Under the pieces are notes generated by a model. The model was not told where the DNA came from. It was given only the letters and a program-made list of their open reading frames with translations, and made no database searches. From assembly GCA_020636095.1 (NCBI GenBank), contig JACJYN010000003.1, positions 620,001-684,000 of the forward strand: a DNA stretch of 64,000 bases, read 5' to 3'. The translations under genes and the position numbers were made by a program. Positions 1-8,550 of the stretch are shown here, one piece after another; positions within the stretch are counted from its first letter, which is position 1, and each line of letters opens with the position of its first letter. Source of the stretch: Lewinellaceae bacterium. GTDB taxonomy: Bacteria; Bacteroidota; Bacteroidia; Chitinophagales; Saprospiraceae.

Positions 1-1
1 C

Positions 2-226
2 AAAGAGAGTTTCGAGCAGGTATACGCCGATATCGATAAGGATGTCGACAAAGGACTGCCGGCCGGAGAAGTCGCCCGGCAGGTGATCCGGGCGCTGGAA
101 GCTCCCCGGCTGCGCCGGTATTATACCATCGGTAAGCCCCTGCAGCGCTTGTCCATCCTGGCCCGGCGCCTGCTGCCGGCAGCGCTGTTTGAAAAGATCA
201 TCCGGGGATATTCCGGGATGGCGTAG
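2..226 (+). CDS. Short-chain dehydrogenase/reductase, C-terminal part
   Basis: This open frame runs in from the left edge and ends at TAG 224-226, so only the last 74 residues are present. The visible part (EVARQVIRALEAPRLRRYY, then RLSILARRLLP and a final FEKIIRGYSGMA) resembles the tail of NAD(P)-dependent short-chain dehydrogenases that act on lipid-like or unknown substrates in Bacteroidota. The Rossmann motif and the catalytic Tyr-x3-Lys lie outside the window, so the family call rests on tail resemblance only. The substrate cannot be told. Confidence 0.5.
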   Translation, partial: KESFEQVYADIDKDVDKGLPAGEVARQVIRALEAPRLRRYYTIGKPLQRLSILARRLLPAALFEKIIRGYSGMA

Positions 227-572
227 AAGGACGGTGTAGGGTATCCTGGCTTTGGATGCTTGGGGGAGCTTTAAGCCATCTTGTAACTATTTAGGTATTC
301 CGGTTTTAGGGTGTTCCGGTATCGCGGCCGGAGGCACACAGAGGCCCGGCAACTGCCTGTCCACAAAACCATAATGCCGGAATACCATAATACCTGAATA
401 GGTACGCCATCTTTTAAGTGGGACGGCGGCCTTCCGACTTCCCTCTTTGGATCGTTCGAAGGCCAAGTACCGTAATTGGCTGCCTGAGGGCGCCGATGGG
501 CGCCGGCAAGTTCAAAAGTCAACATTCCACCTTTCTTTTCCTTTTATAGATAAAGACAAATAAAATAAGAAT
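227..572. other. Intergenic spacer with imperfect palindrome
   Basis: No gene is supported here; a reverse-strand open frame (271-525) has no recognisable protein features. The stretch around 290-405 is an imperfect inverted repeat: GGTATTCCGG near 295 faces CCGGAATACC near 375, with TTTAGG and CCTGAA further out. A second GC-rich hairpin (GGCGCCGATGGGCGCC) lies near 488-505. These look like the palindromic spacer elements seen elsewhere in the window. Confidence 0.4.
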
Positions 573-1127
573 ATGAAAAACCTGATTTTTTTTCTGGCTA
601 TAGCCATCAGCATACTTTCCACCGCCTGTGGCTCCGGGCCCGGAGCAGAGGAAACGCTGAGCAAAGATAAGCTGACGGAATTGATACGATCGCTGGAAGG
701 AACCTTACAGCAGCAGATCGATCAGATCACATTAGATACGGCAACTGCCCGCACCCTGGCAGATAGAGCGGAGGAGTTTGCCCAGCGTTTCCCGCAGGAT
801 ACTCTGGCCCCGTACTTCTTGTTTCAGGCGGCCAATGTGTCCCGGGGGATTGGTGATTTTGACAAGTCTGTTGAGCTATGGGGCAGAATCGCCACAGAAT
901 GGGAGAACTACCGGCGGGCTCCGGAGGCGCTTTTTTTACAGGCCTTCACTCTGGACGACAACCTGGGCGACACCCAACGGGCGCAGCAGCAATATGAACT
1001 TTTTCTGGAAAAATACCCCAAGCACCCGCTTGCCAACGATGCACGCTTACTATTGGAGGCGGCCAAAGCTGGAAAATCATCCAATGAACTGATAAGGGAA
1101 TTTCAGGAAAAGGAGCAACGGGAATAG
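573..1127 (+). CDS. TPR-containing lipoprotein
   Basis: A 184-residue predicted lipoprotein. It starts with a short hydrophobic signal and a lipobox ending at Cys19 (STAC), so it is probably anchored in the envelope. Residues about 65-160 contain TPR-like helical pairs (FAQRFPQDTLAPYFLFQAANV, then APEALFLQAFTLDDNLGD, then YELFLEKYPKHPLANDARLLLE), a pattern found in BamD/YbgF-type scaffold proteins. It is too short to be BamD itself. It stands alone between a dehydrogenase and two thioredoxin-like proteins. A scaffold role is inferred; no partner is visible. Confidence 0.7.
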   Translation: MKNLIFFLAIAISILSTACGSGPGAEETLSKDKLTELIRSLEGTLQQQIDQITLDTATARTLADRAEEFAQRFPQDTLAPYFLFQAANVSRGIGDFDKSVELWGRIATEWENYRRAPEALFLQAFTLDDNLGDTQRAQQQYELFLEKYPKHPLANDARLLLEAAKAGKSSNELIREFQEKEQRE

Positions 1128-1233
1128 GGAATGAAGAGGGGGATATTGTTGGATTGCTATAGGGTTATATTGCTATAGGGTTAGATGGTTCGATGTTGGG
1201 GGGGGCTTAACACCCAAAAGTGTCGGGCCGGAA

Positions 1234-1265
1234 TTGCGGCGAGCCGCTCCAAACGCTTATCTTTG
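1234..1265 (+). promoter_or_regulatory. Bacteroidota-type promoter
   Basis: TTG at 1234-1236 and TATCTTTG at 1258-1265 are separated by 21 nt and match the Bacteroidota -33 TTG / -7 TAnnTTTG pattern. The thioredoxin-like gene starts 37 nt downstream. Confidence 0.5.
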
Positions 1266-1302
1266 TATTGAACTGTTTTAATTTGGCAATAAATAAATTG
1301 AT

Positions 1303-2469
1303 ATGAAATTCCGGATACTTATTGTACTGATGTTGATGACAACGGCCCAGCTTTTCAGCCAGGGTATCGAATTTTTCCATGGCACCTGGGAGGAAGCATT
1401 GGAAGAGGCCAAACAACAGGAAAAAGTGATCTTTATCGATGCATACGCCACCTGGTGCGGCCCGTGCAAGCGCATGGCGCGGGAAGTCTTTCCCAATGAA
1501 AAGGTTGGTGAATACTTCAACCGGCACTTCATCAATATGAAGCTGGATATGGAAAAAGGAGAAGGGCTGACCTTCCGCAAAGCCTATCCGGTTTCGGCTT
1601 TTCCCACCCTTTATTTCATCGACGGCAATGGAGCGGTAGTGGAAAAAGTGCGCGGCGCCCAGGATGTGGATGGCTTTCTCAAACTTGGAGAAAAAGTGCT
1701 GGGCCTGGCAGATAATAGTGAAGAATACGCGGCGGAATACGAAAAAGGAAGCCGCGGCCCGGAACTGATGTACAAATATGTCAAAGCCCTGAATAAATCC
1801 GGAAAGTCGAGCCTGCGAATCGCTAATGAATACCTCGATAGCCAGGAAGACCTCAACACGGAGTTCAACCTGCGCTTCATCTTCGAATCCGCCATTGAAT
1901 CCGATTCGAAAATCTTCTCTTTGATGATGGATAAGCGCGAGGCGATTGAAGGGCTCGTGGGGCAGGAAGCCGTCCGGGAGCAGGTGTACAGAGCCTGCCA
2001 GGCAACCGTCAACAAGGCCATCGAATTTGAAACCGAAGCGTTGCTCGATGAAGCCATCGACAAAATGAAGCGGCACTACCCGGAAAAGGCGGATGCCTTC
2101 GAGTTGTCCGCCCAAATGGACTTTTACCGCAATACGGGGGATGTCAAAAACTTCTCCAAAGCTTGTAAGAAGTACGCCAAAAAGGTGGCGGCCGGCAATC
2201 CGGATGAGCTGAATAAGCTTTCCAGTGAGATCGTCAAACAGTTCGGCAAAGACGAAGGCGCTATGAAACAAGCCGAAGAACTGGCTCGGGAGGCGGCTGA
2301 AAAGGGGCAGCAATACCAGTATTACCTGAACTACGCCCAGATTTTGTATATCAATGGCAAGCAGGGAGAATCCGGCAAAGCCGCCAATACGGCACTGGAA
2401 CTGGCGCGCAGCGAAGGGCCGGCGGCCGTGATGATGGTAGAGCGTTTCATCCAGCAGAGTGGTTTGTAA
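1303..2469 (+). CDS. Exported thioredoxin-domain protein with C-terminal helical repeats
   Basis: A 388-residue protein with a signal peptide (about residues 1-20, ending FSQ) and a thioredoxin fold at about 25-130. The redox motif WCGPC lies at residues 51-55 and the cis-proline segment AFPTLYFIDG near 96. The rest is helical and TPR-like (FRNTGDVKNFSKACKKYAKK, QYQYYLNYAQILYINGK). This build is common in Bacteroidota periplasmic thiol-disulfide proteins. Both active-site cysteines are present, so it should be redox active. The next gene is a same-length paralogue 100 nt downstream. Its substrate is not known. Confidence 0.8.
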   Translation: MKFRILIVLMLMTTAQLFSQGIEFFHGTWEEALEEAKQQEKVIFIDAYATWCGPCKRMAREVFPNEKVGEYFNRHFINMKLDMEKGEGLTFRKAYPVSAFPTLYFIDGNGAVVEKVRGAQDVDGFLKLGEKVLGLADNSEEYAAEYEKGSRGPELMYKYVKALNKSGKSSLRIANEYLDSQEDLNTEFNLRFIFESAIESDSKIFSLMMDKREAIEGLVGQEAVREQVYRACQATVNKAIEFETEALLDEAIDKMKRHYPEKADAFELSAQMDFYRNTGDVKNFSKACKKYAKKVAAGNPDELNKLSSEIVKQFGKDEGAMKQAEELAREAAEKGQQYQYYLNYAQILYINGKQGESGKAANTALELARSEGPAAVMMVERFIQQSGL

Positions 2470-2569
2470 CCAGCCGCCCTTTTTGGCTTAGCTATTTTTA
2501 GCGAGCATGCAATTTCTACCGGCTGCTCACCGTATTATCTAGCAATTACTTACCTTAAAAAACTACTGT

Positions 2570-3736
2570 ATGAGATTTTCACTATTATTGATAACAGCTC
2601 TGCTGTTCACGGCTGGCCTGCACGCTCAGGAAGGCATCGTATTTTCCAAAGAAAACTGGAAAGACATCCTGGCCAAGGCTTCGGCGGAAGACAAGCTCAT
2701 CTTTATGGACGCCTACACCACCTGGTGCGGCCCCTGTAAGATGATGTCCAAAAATGTATTCACAGAAGCTTCCGTCGGAACATTTTATAACGAAAACTTC
2801 ATCAACGCCAAAATAGACATGGAAGCCGGGGAAGGGATAGAACTGGCCGCGCTGTACGAAGTGCGGGCTTATCCGACTCTCCTGTTCATCGATGGCGATG
2901 GAGAGCTGGTGCACCGCGCCGTTGGCTATCAGGATGCGGAACAATTTGTCAGCCTGGGACAAACCGCCCTCGACCCCTCGCTCCGCCTGTCCACCCTTAC
3001 CGAACGGTATGCCAAGGGAGACCGCGATCCGGAATTCCTCCACAACTACGCCATGGCCGCCATGAATTCCATGTCCCCGGATGCCGGGGAAATCGTACAG
3101 GCTTACCTGGATAGCAAAGCGGACTGGAGCGATGAAGAAACCATGCAGCTCATCTTTGAAACGGCAGAAAGCGCCGACTCCAAGCTGTTCGACTATATGC
3201 TCGAAAACCGGACAGCCTTCCAGAAACTGTACGGAGAACGCAACGTGCTGGCCAAGCTCCAGCGGATGATCGTCAGCTCACTGGATCCCGCCGCTGAACC
3301 GGAGGAAACCCTTGCCAAGGCAGACGCTCAGTTTCAGAAGGCTTTCCCGGAAGACGCCCCCATGATGTCCGCCAACTTCCGGATGAACTACTTCCGGATG
3401 CTGGGCCAAATAGATAAATTTGCTGAAACAGCTGCCGGCTACTACGATAAGTATGGCAGCGAAAGCTCCATGGAGCTGAATAATATCGCCTGGGCCTTCT
3501 ACGAAAATGTTGAGGATGTGAAAATGCTGGAAAAGGCGGTCAAATGGGCGGAGCAATCGGTAGAAATGGAGGATGGCTATTACAATAACGATACCCTGGC
3601 TTCACTCTATTTCAAAGTTGGGAACAAGAAAAAAGCTAAAAAAGCGGCCGAACACGCCATCGAATTGGCCAAACAGGATGGTGAGGATTATTCGGCAACG
3701 AAAGAGTTGTTGGATAAGATTATGAATATGAAATAG
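2570..3736 (+). CDS. Exported thioredoxin-domain protein, tandem paralogue
   Basis: Also 388 residues, colinear with the preceding gene: signal peptide ending HAQ at residue 20, WCGPC at the identical residues 51-55, a PTLLFIDGDG cis-proline strand, then a helical C-terminal region with TPR-like pairs (MELNNIAWAFYENV, YYNNDTLASLYFKVGNKKKAKKA). Equal length and motif positions indicate a tandem duplication. The helical halves have diverged, which suggests different partners for a shared thiol-oxidoreductase head. It is followed by a strong terminator hairpin, so the pair may end one transcription unit. Confidence 0.8.
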   Translation: MRFSLLLITALLFTAGLHAQEGIVFSKENWKDILAKASAEDKLIFMDAYTTWCGPCKMMSKNVFTEASVGTFYNENFINAKIDMEAGEGIELAALYEVRAYPTLLFIDGDGELVHRAVGYQDAEQFVSLGQTALDPSLRLSTLTERYAKGDRDPEFLHNYAMAAMNSMSPDAGEIVQAYLDSKADWSDEETMQLIFETAESADSKLFDYMLENRTAFQKLYGERNVLAKLQRMIVSSLDPAAEPEETLAKADAQFQKAFPEDAPMMSANFRMNYFRMLGQIDKFAETAAGYYDKYGSESSMELNNIAWAFYENVEDVKMLEKAVKWAEQSVEMEDGYYNNDTLASLYFKVGNKKKAKKAAEHAIELAKQDGEDYSATKELLDKIMNMK

Positions 3737-3753
3737 GATGCTAATGGCCTGTA

Positions 3754-3792
3754 GAAAAGCCCTGGTGGAAGCTGTTTCCGCCAGGGCTTTTC
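3754..3792 (+). terminator. Intrinsic terminator after thioredoxin pair
   Basis: A 17-bp stem (3754-3770 with 3776-3792, one G-U pair) with a 5-nt loop begins 17 nt after the stop of the second thioredoxin gene and ends in CTTTTC. It could also stop transcription arriving from the convergent TonB-receptor gene. Confidence 0.75.
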
Positions 3793-3838
3793 TTTGGGTG
3801 GGCTGGTATGCTCATCCAAAGAAGCTTGTAAGTGGCCA

Positions 3839-6124
3839 TCAGAACTCATACCTCACAAACACCGTCACATTCCTCCCCGGCTCGTAGATCAGCCCCTGCT
3901 CCGGCATATTTCGATACCCCCGGTTCAGGTGCTCGTAGTAGTTGCGGTTGAAGATGTTCAGCACCGCGGCCCCAACAGAAAGCCCCTTGATCGGCTCCAC
4001 ATGCCCCTGTAGGTCAAAAACACTGAAGCCGGGCGTCCTGGTTTCATCAAATGATTCAGCGATACGCTCCTGATCCGCAACAAAGCGGCCTTTGAAGTGG
4101 ATGGAGTAACGATCGCGCTCGTACTTCAGGCCGGTAGTCGCGCTGAAGGGCGGGATCTCCGGCAGCGGCTCATCCCAATCGAGGTTGCGGGCGTGGGTGT
4201 AGGCAGCGGTGGTGTACAACTGGAGGTTGTCCATCAACTGTACGGTTGCTTCCAGTTCGAAGCCCTTCTGCGTGGCGGCGTCGATATTCTGAAAGCGCCG
4301 GGCAAAGCGCGGTTGCTCCATCGGCATATACTTGCGGGCCAACGTAGAATCGACAGCGGCGGTAATGTAGTCTGTAATGTAAGAATAGAAAGCGGAGAAC
4401 TTGAAACGGAAGCGCTCTGATTGCCGGCTCAGGCTCCACTCCGCCTGGTGGTTAGCCTCCGGGCGCAGCAGCGGGTTGCCCACATACTCATAAGCGTCGG
4501 CGCCCAGGGTGAAGTGGTTGATGAACCGCTCTTCCATGCTGGCGGTGCGGGTTCCGCGGCCCAGGGCCAGCTGGGTGCTCCAGTGTTCATCCAGGCGGTA
4601 ATCCCCTGAGAGGTTACCGCTGACGTTCCACTCCGTTTCTGTTCCCAGAGACGGATACAATTCGGTGAAATCCGGCGCGGGGTTCAAAATTTCGGCGGCC
4701 ACCCGGTCCACCCGGGCTCCTGCCGTCAGGGTCAGTTTATCCGTCAGGAAATAGCGGGATTCGGCAAACAGGCCCATATCATTCAGGCGGCCGTCCTGCC
4801 AGATGAGGTCTTCAAACCGCATGGGCATCGCCAGCGGCTCGCCGGTCATCATATTGCGCTTGACCAGGCGGATGCGGCTGCCGTCGCGGGTGAGCCCGCG
4901 GAAATCCAGGCCGGTGTAGAGTTGGGAGCGGGCGCCGGGCTGCCAGGAGAGTTCCAGTTTCCCTCCGACGGTCAGGGCGTCGACGGTGGCCAGGGCGTCC
5001 ACCATCATAAAGTTGGGGCGCAGCTCGTTGCTCATGATGTGGTCCACGCTGGAGGCAAAAGCCTTGAAGGTGGCGGAATATAGCGTTGGGCTGATGTTTT
5101 TCGCCACATAATCGAGCGACAGCACGCTGCTGTTGTCCTCGCGGGTATCCATGGGCAAGCCAACGTGCAGGATGTCCCGGCCGAACGATTGCCGCCAGCC
5201 CAACTGCAGGCGGTGATCCTTGTAGGGGCGGAAGCCCAGCTTGGCGGCGTAGTCGTAGGATTGGAAAGAGGTGGGAATTTCCAGCCCGTCGCCGTTTTGG
5301 TAGTTGCCGAAGTCTCGGCCGCCGCCATTAACGGTAAAATCATAGCCTTTCCCGGCGCCATTGAGGGCCAGCCGAGCCAGTTTGGAATCTCCGTTGGTTT
5401 CATAGCCGCTCTCCACGGCGCCGCCGATGGTGAAAGACTCAGCCGGTTCCGGTTGCTGGGTGATGATGTTGATCACACCGCCCATGGTTTGTCCGTAGCG
5501 CACGCTGAAAGGGCCTTTGATCAGTTCAATTCGTTCTACCTCTTCCGGCGCTACGTGAGTAGTGATGGGGTCCATGCGGTTGGGGCAGGCGTGCATCACC
5601 TGCACTCCGCCGTCGTATTGCACGTTGAGCTGCTCGTTGCGGAAGGAGCGAAAGACCGGATCCATAGCGTAGCCGCCTCTTTTCACCAAACCGAAGCCGG
5701 GAGTATCTTTAAAGAGGTCGGCTACATCTTTTGGATGGCTGACGTGTTCGGCAAACCCAAGGATGACATCCGACTGGGCGGCATTGTCCACTTTGCTTCC
5801 CTGCACGAGGATGTTTTCAATGAGAATGGGTTTGCTTTGAAGTTGAAGTTGCAGCTCGTCCGCCGCTTTTCCAACCGGGTACTTCAGCTGTTCATAACCG
5901 ATGTGTTGTACAATGATGGTGTAGGCGCTACGTTCGGGAACCTGGAGTTCAAACCGCCCCTGCTCATCGGCGTAGGCGCCGGAAGCGAAGCCTTCGATGG
6001 AGAGGGTGGCGAAGCTGAGAGGTTTTTGGGTTCCGGCGTCGGTTATTCGGCCGGAGATCGTGTGCTGGCCGATGGCCAGGAAAGGTAGCGCGAAAGCTAT
6101 GAATAGAGCAAGTATATTTTTCAT
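3839..6124 (-). CDS. OprC/NosA-like TonB-dependent copper receptor
   Basis: A 761-residue outer-membrane receptor with a signal peptide (residues 1-20), a carboxypeptidase-like domain (about 21-100, ISGRITDAGTQKPLSFATL), a plug domain (about 101-225) and a 22-strand-type barrel ending in aromatic F (VRYEF). The plug carries MHACPNRMDPITTHV with Cys180 and Met184. This CxxxM motif is the copper site known from Pseudomonas OprC and NosA, and the surrounding residues are also of that type. NosZ needs copper and the nos genes follow in the same direction, so copper import for NosZ is the likely role. Copper specificity is inferred from the motif and the context. Confidence 0.8.
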   Translation of the reverse strand: MKNILALFIAFALPFLAIGQHTISGRITDAGTQKPLSFATLSIEGFASGAYADEQGRFELQVPERSAYTIIVQHIGYEQLKYPVGKAADELQLQLQSKPILIENILVQGSKVDNAAQSDVILGFAEHVSHPKDVADLFKDTPGFGLVKRGGYAMDPVFRSFRNEQLNVQYDGGVQVMHACPNRMDPITTHVAPEEVERIELIKGPFSVRYGQTMGGVINIITQQPEPAESFTIGGAVESGYETNGDSKLARLALNGAGKGYDFTVNGGGRDFGNYQNGDGLEIPTSFQSYDYAAKLGFRPYKDHRLQLGWRQSFGRDILHVGLPMDTREDNSSVLSLDYVAKNISPTLYSATFKAFASSVDHIMSNELRPNFMMVDALATVDALTVGGKLELSWQPGARSQLYTGLDFRGLTRDGSRIRLVKRNMMTGEPLAMPMRFEDLIWQDGRLNDMGLFAESRYFLTDKLTLTAGARVDRVAAEILNPAPDFTELYPSLGTETEWNVSGNLSGDYRLDEHWSTQLALGRGTRTASMEERFINHFTLGADAYEYVGNPLLRPEANHQAEWSLSRQSERFRFKFSAFYSYITDYITAAVDSTLARKYMPMEQPRFARRFQNIDAATQKGFELEATVQLMDNLQLYTTAAYTHARNLDWDEPLPEIPPFSATTGLKYERDRYSIHFKGRFVADQERIAESFDETRTPGFSVFDLQGHVEPIKGLSVGAAVLNIFNRNYYEHLNRGYRNMPEQGLIYEPGRNVTVFVRYEF

Positions 6125-6263
6125 TGGAGTAAAATTCTGTTGAGTTATGGAATACTTCAGGAAGTGAGGCTGCTAAGTAAGTGGCCGGACAGATTTATTT
6201 TACGTATTGATAGCCCGGTCTGGCGTCCCCGCCCGGGCGTGGCTCAGCCTATGCTGCCTGAAT

Positions 6264-6291
6264 CACTCACGGGCGGGTACGCCCGCGAGTG
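6264..6291. repeat. GC-rich palindrome upstream of the TonB receptor
   Basis: CACTCACGGGCG (6264-6275) faces CGCCCGCGAGTG (6280-6291) across a 4-nt loop, with one mismatch. It lies between the 127-residue protein gene and the receptor gene on the same strand and has no T-run. It may act as an attenuator or an RNA-stability hairpin. Confidence 0.5.
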
Positions 6292-6388
6292 CAACATTAA
6301 AACCCCAGATTATCTGTAATTTAAATCTGTCCAACCACTCACTCACTTACTTGCGTGCAGCCCGGCCTATTAAAAAAGAGCGGCATGC

Positions 6389-6772
6389 CTACGCCCGGGG
6401 CGGACGAAAGAGGGTAGAGGCCAATTCAACAGAATGAGGCGAGTAGTAATAAAATATAGATTTGCCCAAAAGAGGCGCCACTAAAAAACCGGCTTTAAGC
6501 AGGCGAGGGGACAGTATGGCGTGGAACGGCATCCGCTCTTCCGGAGCGGGAATTTTTGCCGGGCTGGAGGCGTCTTTTTGCGCCTCCGTTTCGATCACCT
6601 TCTGTAGGTAACATTTGCCCTGGCACATCAGCAGCGGCTCCTCCTTGTTGATGCAGTATTGTTCGGTTATCCGCTCCTGATTGATCCGATACCACAAGCC
6701 GATCACAGCCTCTCTGCCGCTTTGCAGCAGAAGCGCTCCGATCAGCAATATGGCAAGCAGCCTGTGGATCAT
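6389..6772 (-). CDS. Small membrane-anchored Cys-rich protein of the nos/copper locus
   Basis: A 127-residue protein with an N-terminal hydrophobic helix (residues 3-18) and a Cys cluster at Cys40, Cys50 and Cys54 (MCQGKCYL). A second hydrophobic stretch lies near 95-105 and the tail ends FRPPRA. I recall similar small proteins with NxxPxxxCxGKCYL-like motifs beside TonB receptors in Bacteroidota, but no function is established. The Cys/Met pattern and its place directly upstream of the copper receptor suggest copper or redox handling at the inner membrane. That is inference. Confidence 0.6.
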   Translation of the reverse strand: MIHRLLAILLIGALLLQSGREAVIGLWYRINQERITEQYCINKEEPLLMCQGKCYLQKVIETEAQKDASSPAKIPAPEERMPFHAILSPRLLKAGFLVAPLLGKSIFYYYSPHSVELASTLFRPPRA

Positions 6773-6828
6773 GGTTGAAATTTGAACCGGCTACATGTCC
6801 GGTTGTGCAAAGATGAAAAATATTTGCC

Positions 6829-6847
6829 TTTTTTATTTAGGCAAATG
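6829..6847. promoter_or_regulatory. Inverted repeat in the promoter region of the Cys-rich protein gene
   Basis: ATTTGCC and GGCAAAT, about 11 nt apart, lie roughly 60 nt upstream of the start at 6772. On the minus strand a CATCTTTG element (near TAnnTTTG) follows. The repeat could be an operator overlapping the promoter or a small terminator for upstream reads. Coordinates are approximate. Confidence 0.3.
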
Positions 6848-6887
6848 ATCACATTAGTCGTTTTTTTGAGTAGTCAGCAGAGAGAAG

Positions 6888-6933
6888 AACCGCAAAATTC
6901 ACCCTGCCGAATGACCGGCTAAATTTTGCGGTT
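6888..6933 (-). terminator. Hairpin after RIC gene
   Basis: AACCGCAAAATT (6888-6899) pairs with AATTTTGCGGTT (6922-6933) around a 22-nt loop. On the minus strand the stem starts at the stop codon of the RIC gene. The following run is CT-rich, not a pure T-tract, so termination strength is unclear. Confidence 0.5.
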
Positions 6934-7661
6934 TAAAAACTCCCTTCCAGCTCCACCGCCTGCGGGAACAGAATATTGTTCTCCAAATGCACATGCCGGT
7001 GCAGGTCTTCCTCAAACTCTTCCAGCAAGGCGTACAACACCCGGTAGGTATTACAGGCGCCTTCGGGCGGGGTGAAGCCGTTACTCAGCTCCCGGATCTC
7101 CGCCATAGCGGCTCCGGCAAATTCGTGCTCTGCCTCCATCACCCGGATGGGGTTTTGCGCAGATTGGAAAGGAGGAGCCTTTACTGTTTCCCCTGCCTCT
7201 TTGGCCCTCGACAACTCTTTCACATAGGGAAACAGAATGAGCTCCTCTTTCCTAAGATGCGCAAACAATTCTTCCGCTACTGTTTCCAGTTTATCCGCAA
7301 TCGTTATGGTTTCGGGGTAGGCGTGGCCATGTACTTTGGCTACCTTCCGGCTATACTCCAGCAACTGCGGTAGCTTCTCCTGCACATAAGTATGGTGGAT
7401 GTTGATGATGTAATCGATCAGGAAGGGCAGGGGCCACTCGTTGAACTGCAGGCGCTGCTGAGCAGGTTGGCCTTCCAGGTGGCTTAGCTTTTCTTCCAAC
7501 TCGCTCAGGGGCACGCCCTTTTGTTTACATACTTCGGCGACTGTCTTCTGGCCGCCGCAGCAAAAATCGATGCCGTATTGCTTGAAAATACCCGCTGCCC
7601 GGTAATCTTCGGCGACCAGGCCGCCAACGGTTTGTTTTTTAATATCTTTTTGATCTATCAT
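6933..7661 (-). CDS. Iron-sulfur cluster repair di-iron protein (RIC/ScdA/YtfE family)
   Basis: A 242-residue protein. The N-terminal DUF542 domain carries the Cys34-Cys35 pair (YGIDFCCGG). The remainder is hemerythrin-like, with the di-iron ligands in INIHHTYVQEKL, FAHLRKEELILFPY, EAEHEFAGAAM and HRHVHLENNILFPQ. Members of this family repair Fe-S clusters damaged by nitric oxide or oxidants and can release or reduce NO. Its place 60 nt downstream of nosY fits nitrosative stress during denitrification. The length is normal and no key residue is missing. It is cytosolic, with no signal peptide. Confidence 0.9.
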   Translation of the reverse strand: MIDQKDIKKQTVGGLVAEDYRAAGIFKQYGIDFCCGGQKTVAEVCKQKGVPLSELEEKLSHLEGQPAQQRLQFNEWPLPFLIDYIINIHHTYVQEKLPQLLEYSRKVAKVHGHAYPETITIADKLETVAEELFAHLRKEELILFPYVKELSRAKEAGETVKAPPFQSAQNPIRVMEAEHEFAGAAMAEIRELSNGFTPPEGACNTYRVLYALLEEFEEDLHRHVHLENNILFPQAVELEGSF

Positions 7662-7721
7662 GATTATTGGTTGTTAGTTGTTTCCGTCTCTTCGAGCCGG
7701 ATAAAAAATTATTGGTTGTTG

Positions 7722-8504
7722 CTAAAAATCCTTCCGTACCGCCACCCACTTGATGCCCCAGGCCGGTAGGACGACCCACAGCACCAGCACGCCCAGCGAG
7801 CAGGCCATGCCCAGCAGGGTGCCCATGAAATTCTGAATAACTGCGCCGGTATAGCCCATCAGCGCCGAAATGTCGAGCTTCAGCAGAATGAGGATGCGCG
7901 ACAGGTCGATCGGGTTGAACAGGGAGGCGCCAATGGCGAAGCTCTCCAGCGGGTAATCGCTGAAAAGTGACAGGGCGAGCAGGAATAGCCCGTCATAAAT
8001 GACCGCAAAAAACAGCCATACCAGGATGGCCAGCCCAAACCCCTTAATGCGGTTTTCATTCCGCAGGGCAATGAAAAAGGCAATGGCCGAAAAAATGAAG
8101 GACAGGAAAAGCCCTACCAGCAGCAGCATGCTGAAGTTCCAGATCTCCGCAGAGTTGAAGATGCCATAAAGTACAAAGGGCAGCCCCACTCCCAGCAACA
8201 GGCTAATGGCCAGCGAACAAGCTACGCCCAGGTACTGCCCAAAGAAAATATGGCTGCGCCGGATGGGCTGCGCCAGCAGCAGTTCGGTAAACTCCCGGGA
8301 GTTATAGTAATACATCACCCCAAACATGGTGGCAATGAGCGGCGCCAGCACCAGAATGATATTCATCAGGCTGATGATGGCCTTGGACAAACCTCCACCC
8401 AGCCACAACAGCGACACCGTGAGTAAAAAGTAAAAGGCGCCGTAAATGTACAGCCAGCGGCTGCGCGTCAAGTCGAAAAAGCTGTATTTGAGTATTTTGA
8501 ACAT
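7722..8504 (-). CDS. nosY: NosY-type ABC transporter permease
   Basis: A 260-residue inner-membrane protein with about six hydrophobic helices, opening with FKILKYSFFDLTRSRWLYIYGAFYFLL, as in the ABC-2 permeases that pair with NosF. With NosF and NosD it forms the machine needed to mature the Cu-Z site of nitrous oxide reductase. Its start lies 46 nt after the nosF stop in the same operon. The 260-residue size is normal for clade II nos operons. Confidence 0.85.
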   Translation of the reverse strand: MFKILKYSFFDLTRSRWLYIYGAFYFLLTVSLLWLGGGLSKAIISLMNIILVLAPLIATMFGVMYYYNSREFTELLLAQPIRRSHIFFGQYLGVACSLAISLLLGVGLPFVLYGIFNSAEIWNFSMLLLVGLFLSFIFSAIAFFIALRNENRIKGFGLAILVWLFFAVIYDGLFLLALSLFSDYPLESFAIGASLFNPIDLSRILILLKLDISALMGYTGAVIQNFMGTLLGMACSLGVLVLWVVLPAWGIKWVAVRKDF

Positions 8505-8550
8505 GGTGGTTTTTTTTGATATTTAGAAAACCCCTTCCTTCATTCCCTCC

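Noticed and set aside
5165..6088. 307-residue plus-strand open frame
   Set aside because: It is antisense to the well-supported TonB receptor plug and has no protein motifs.
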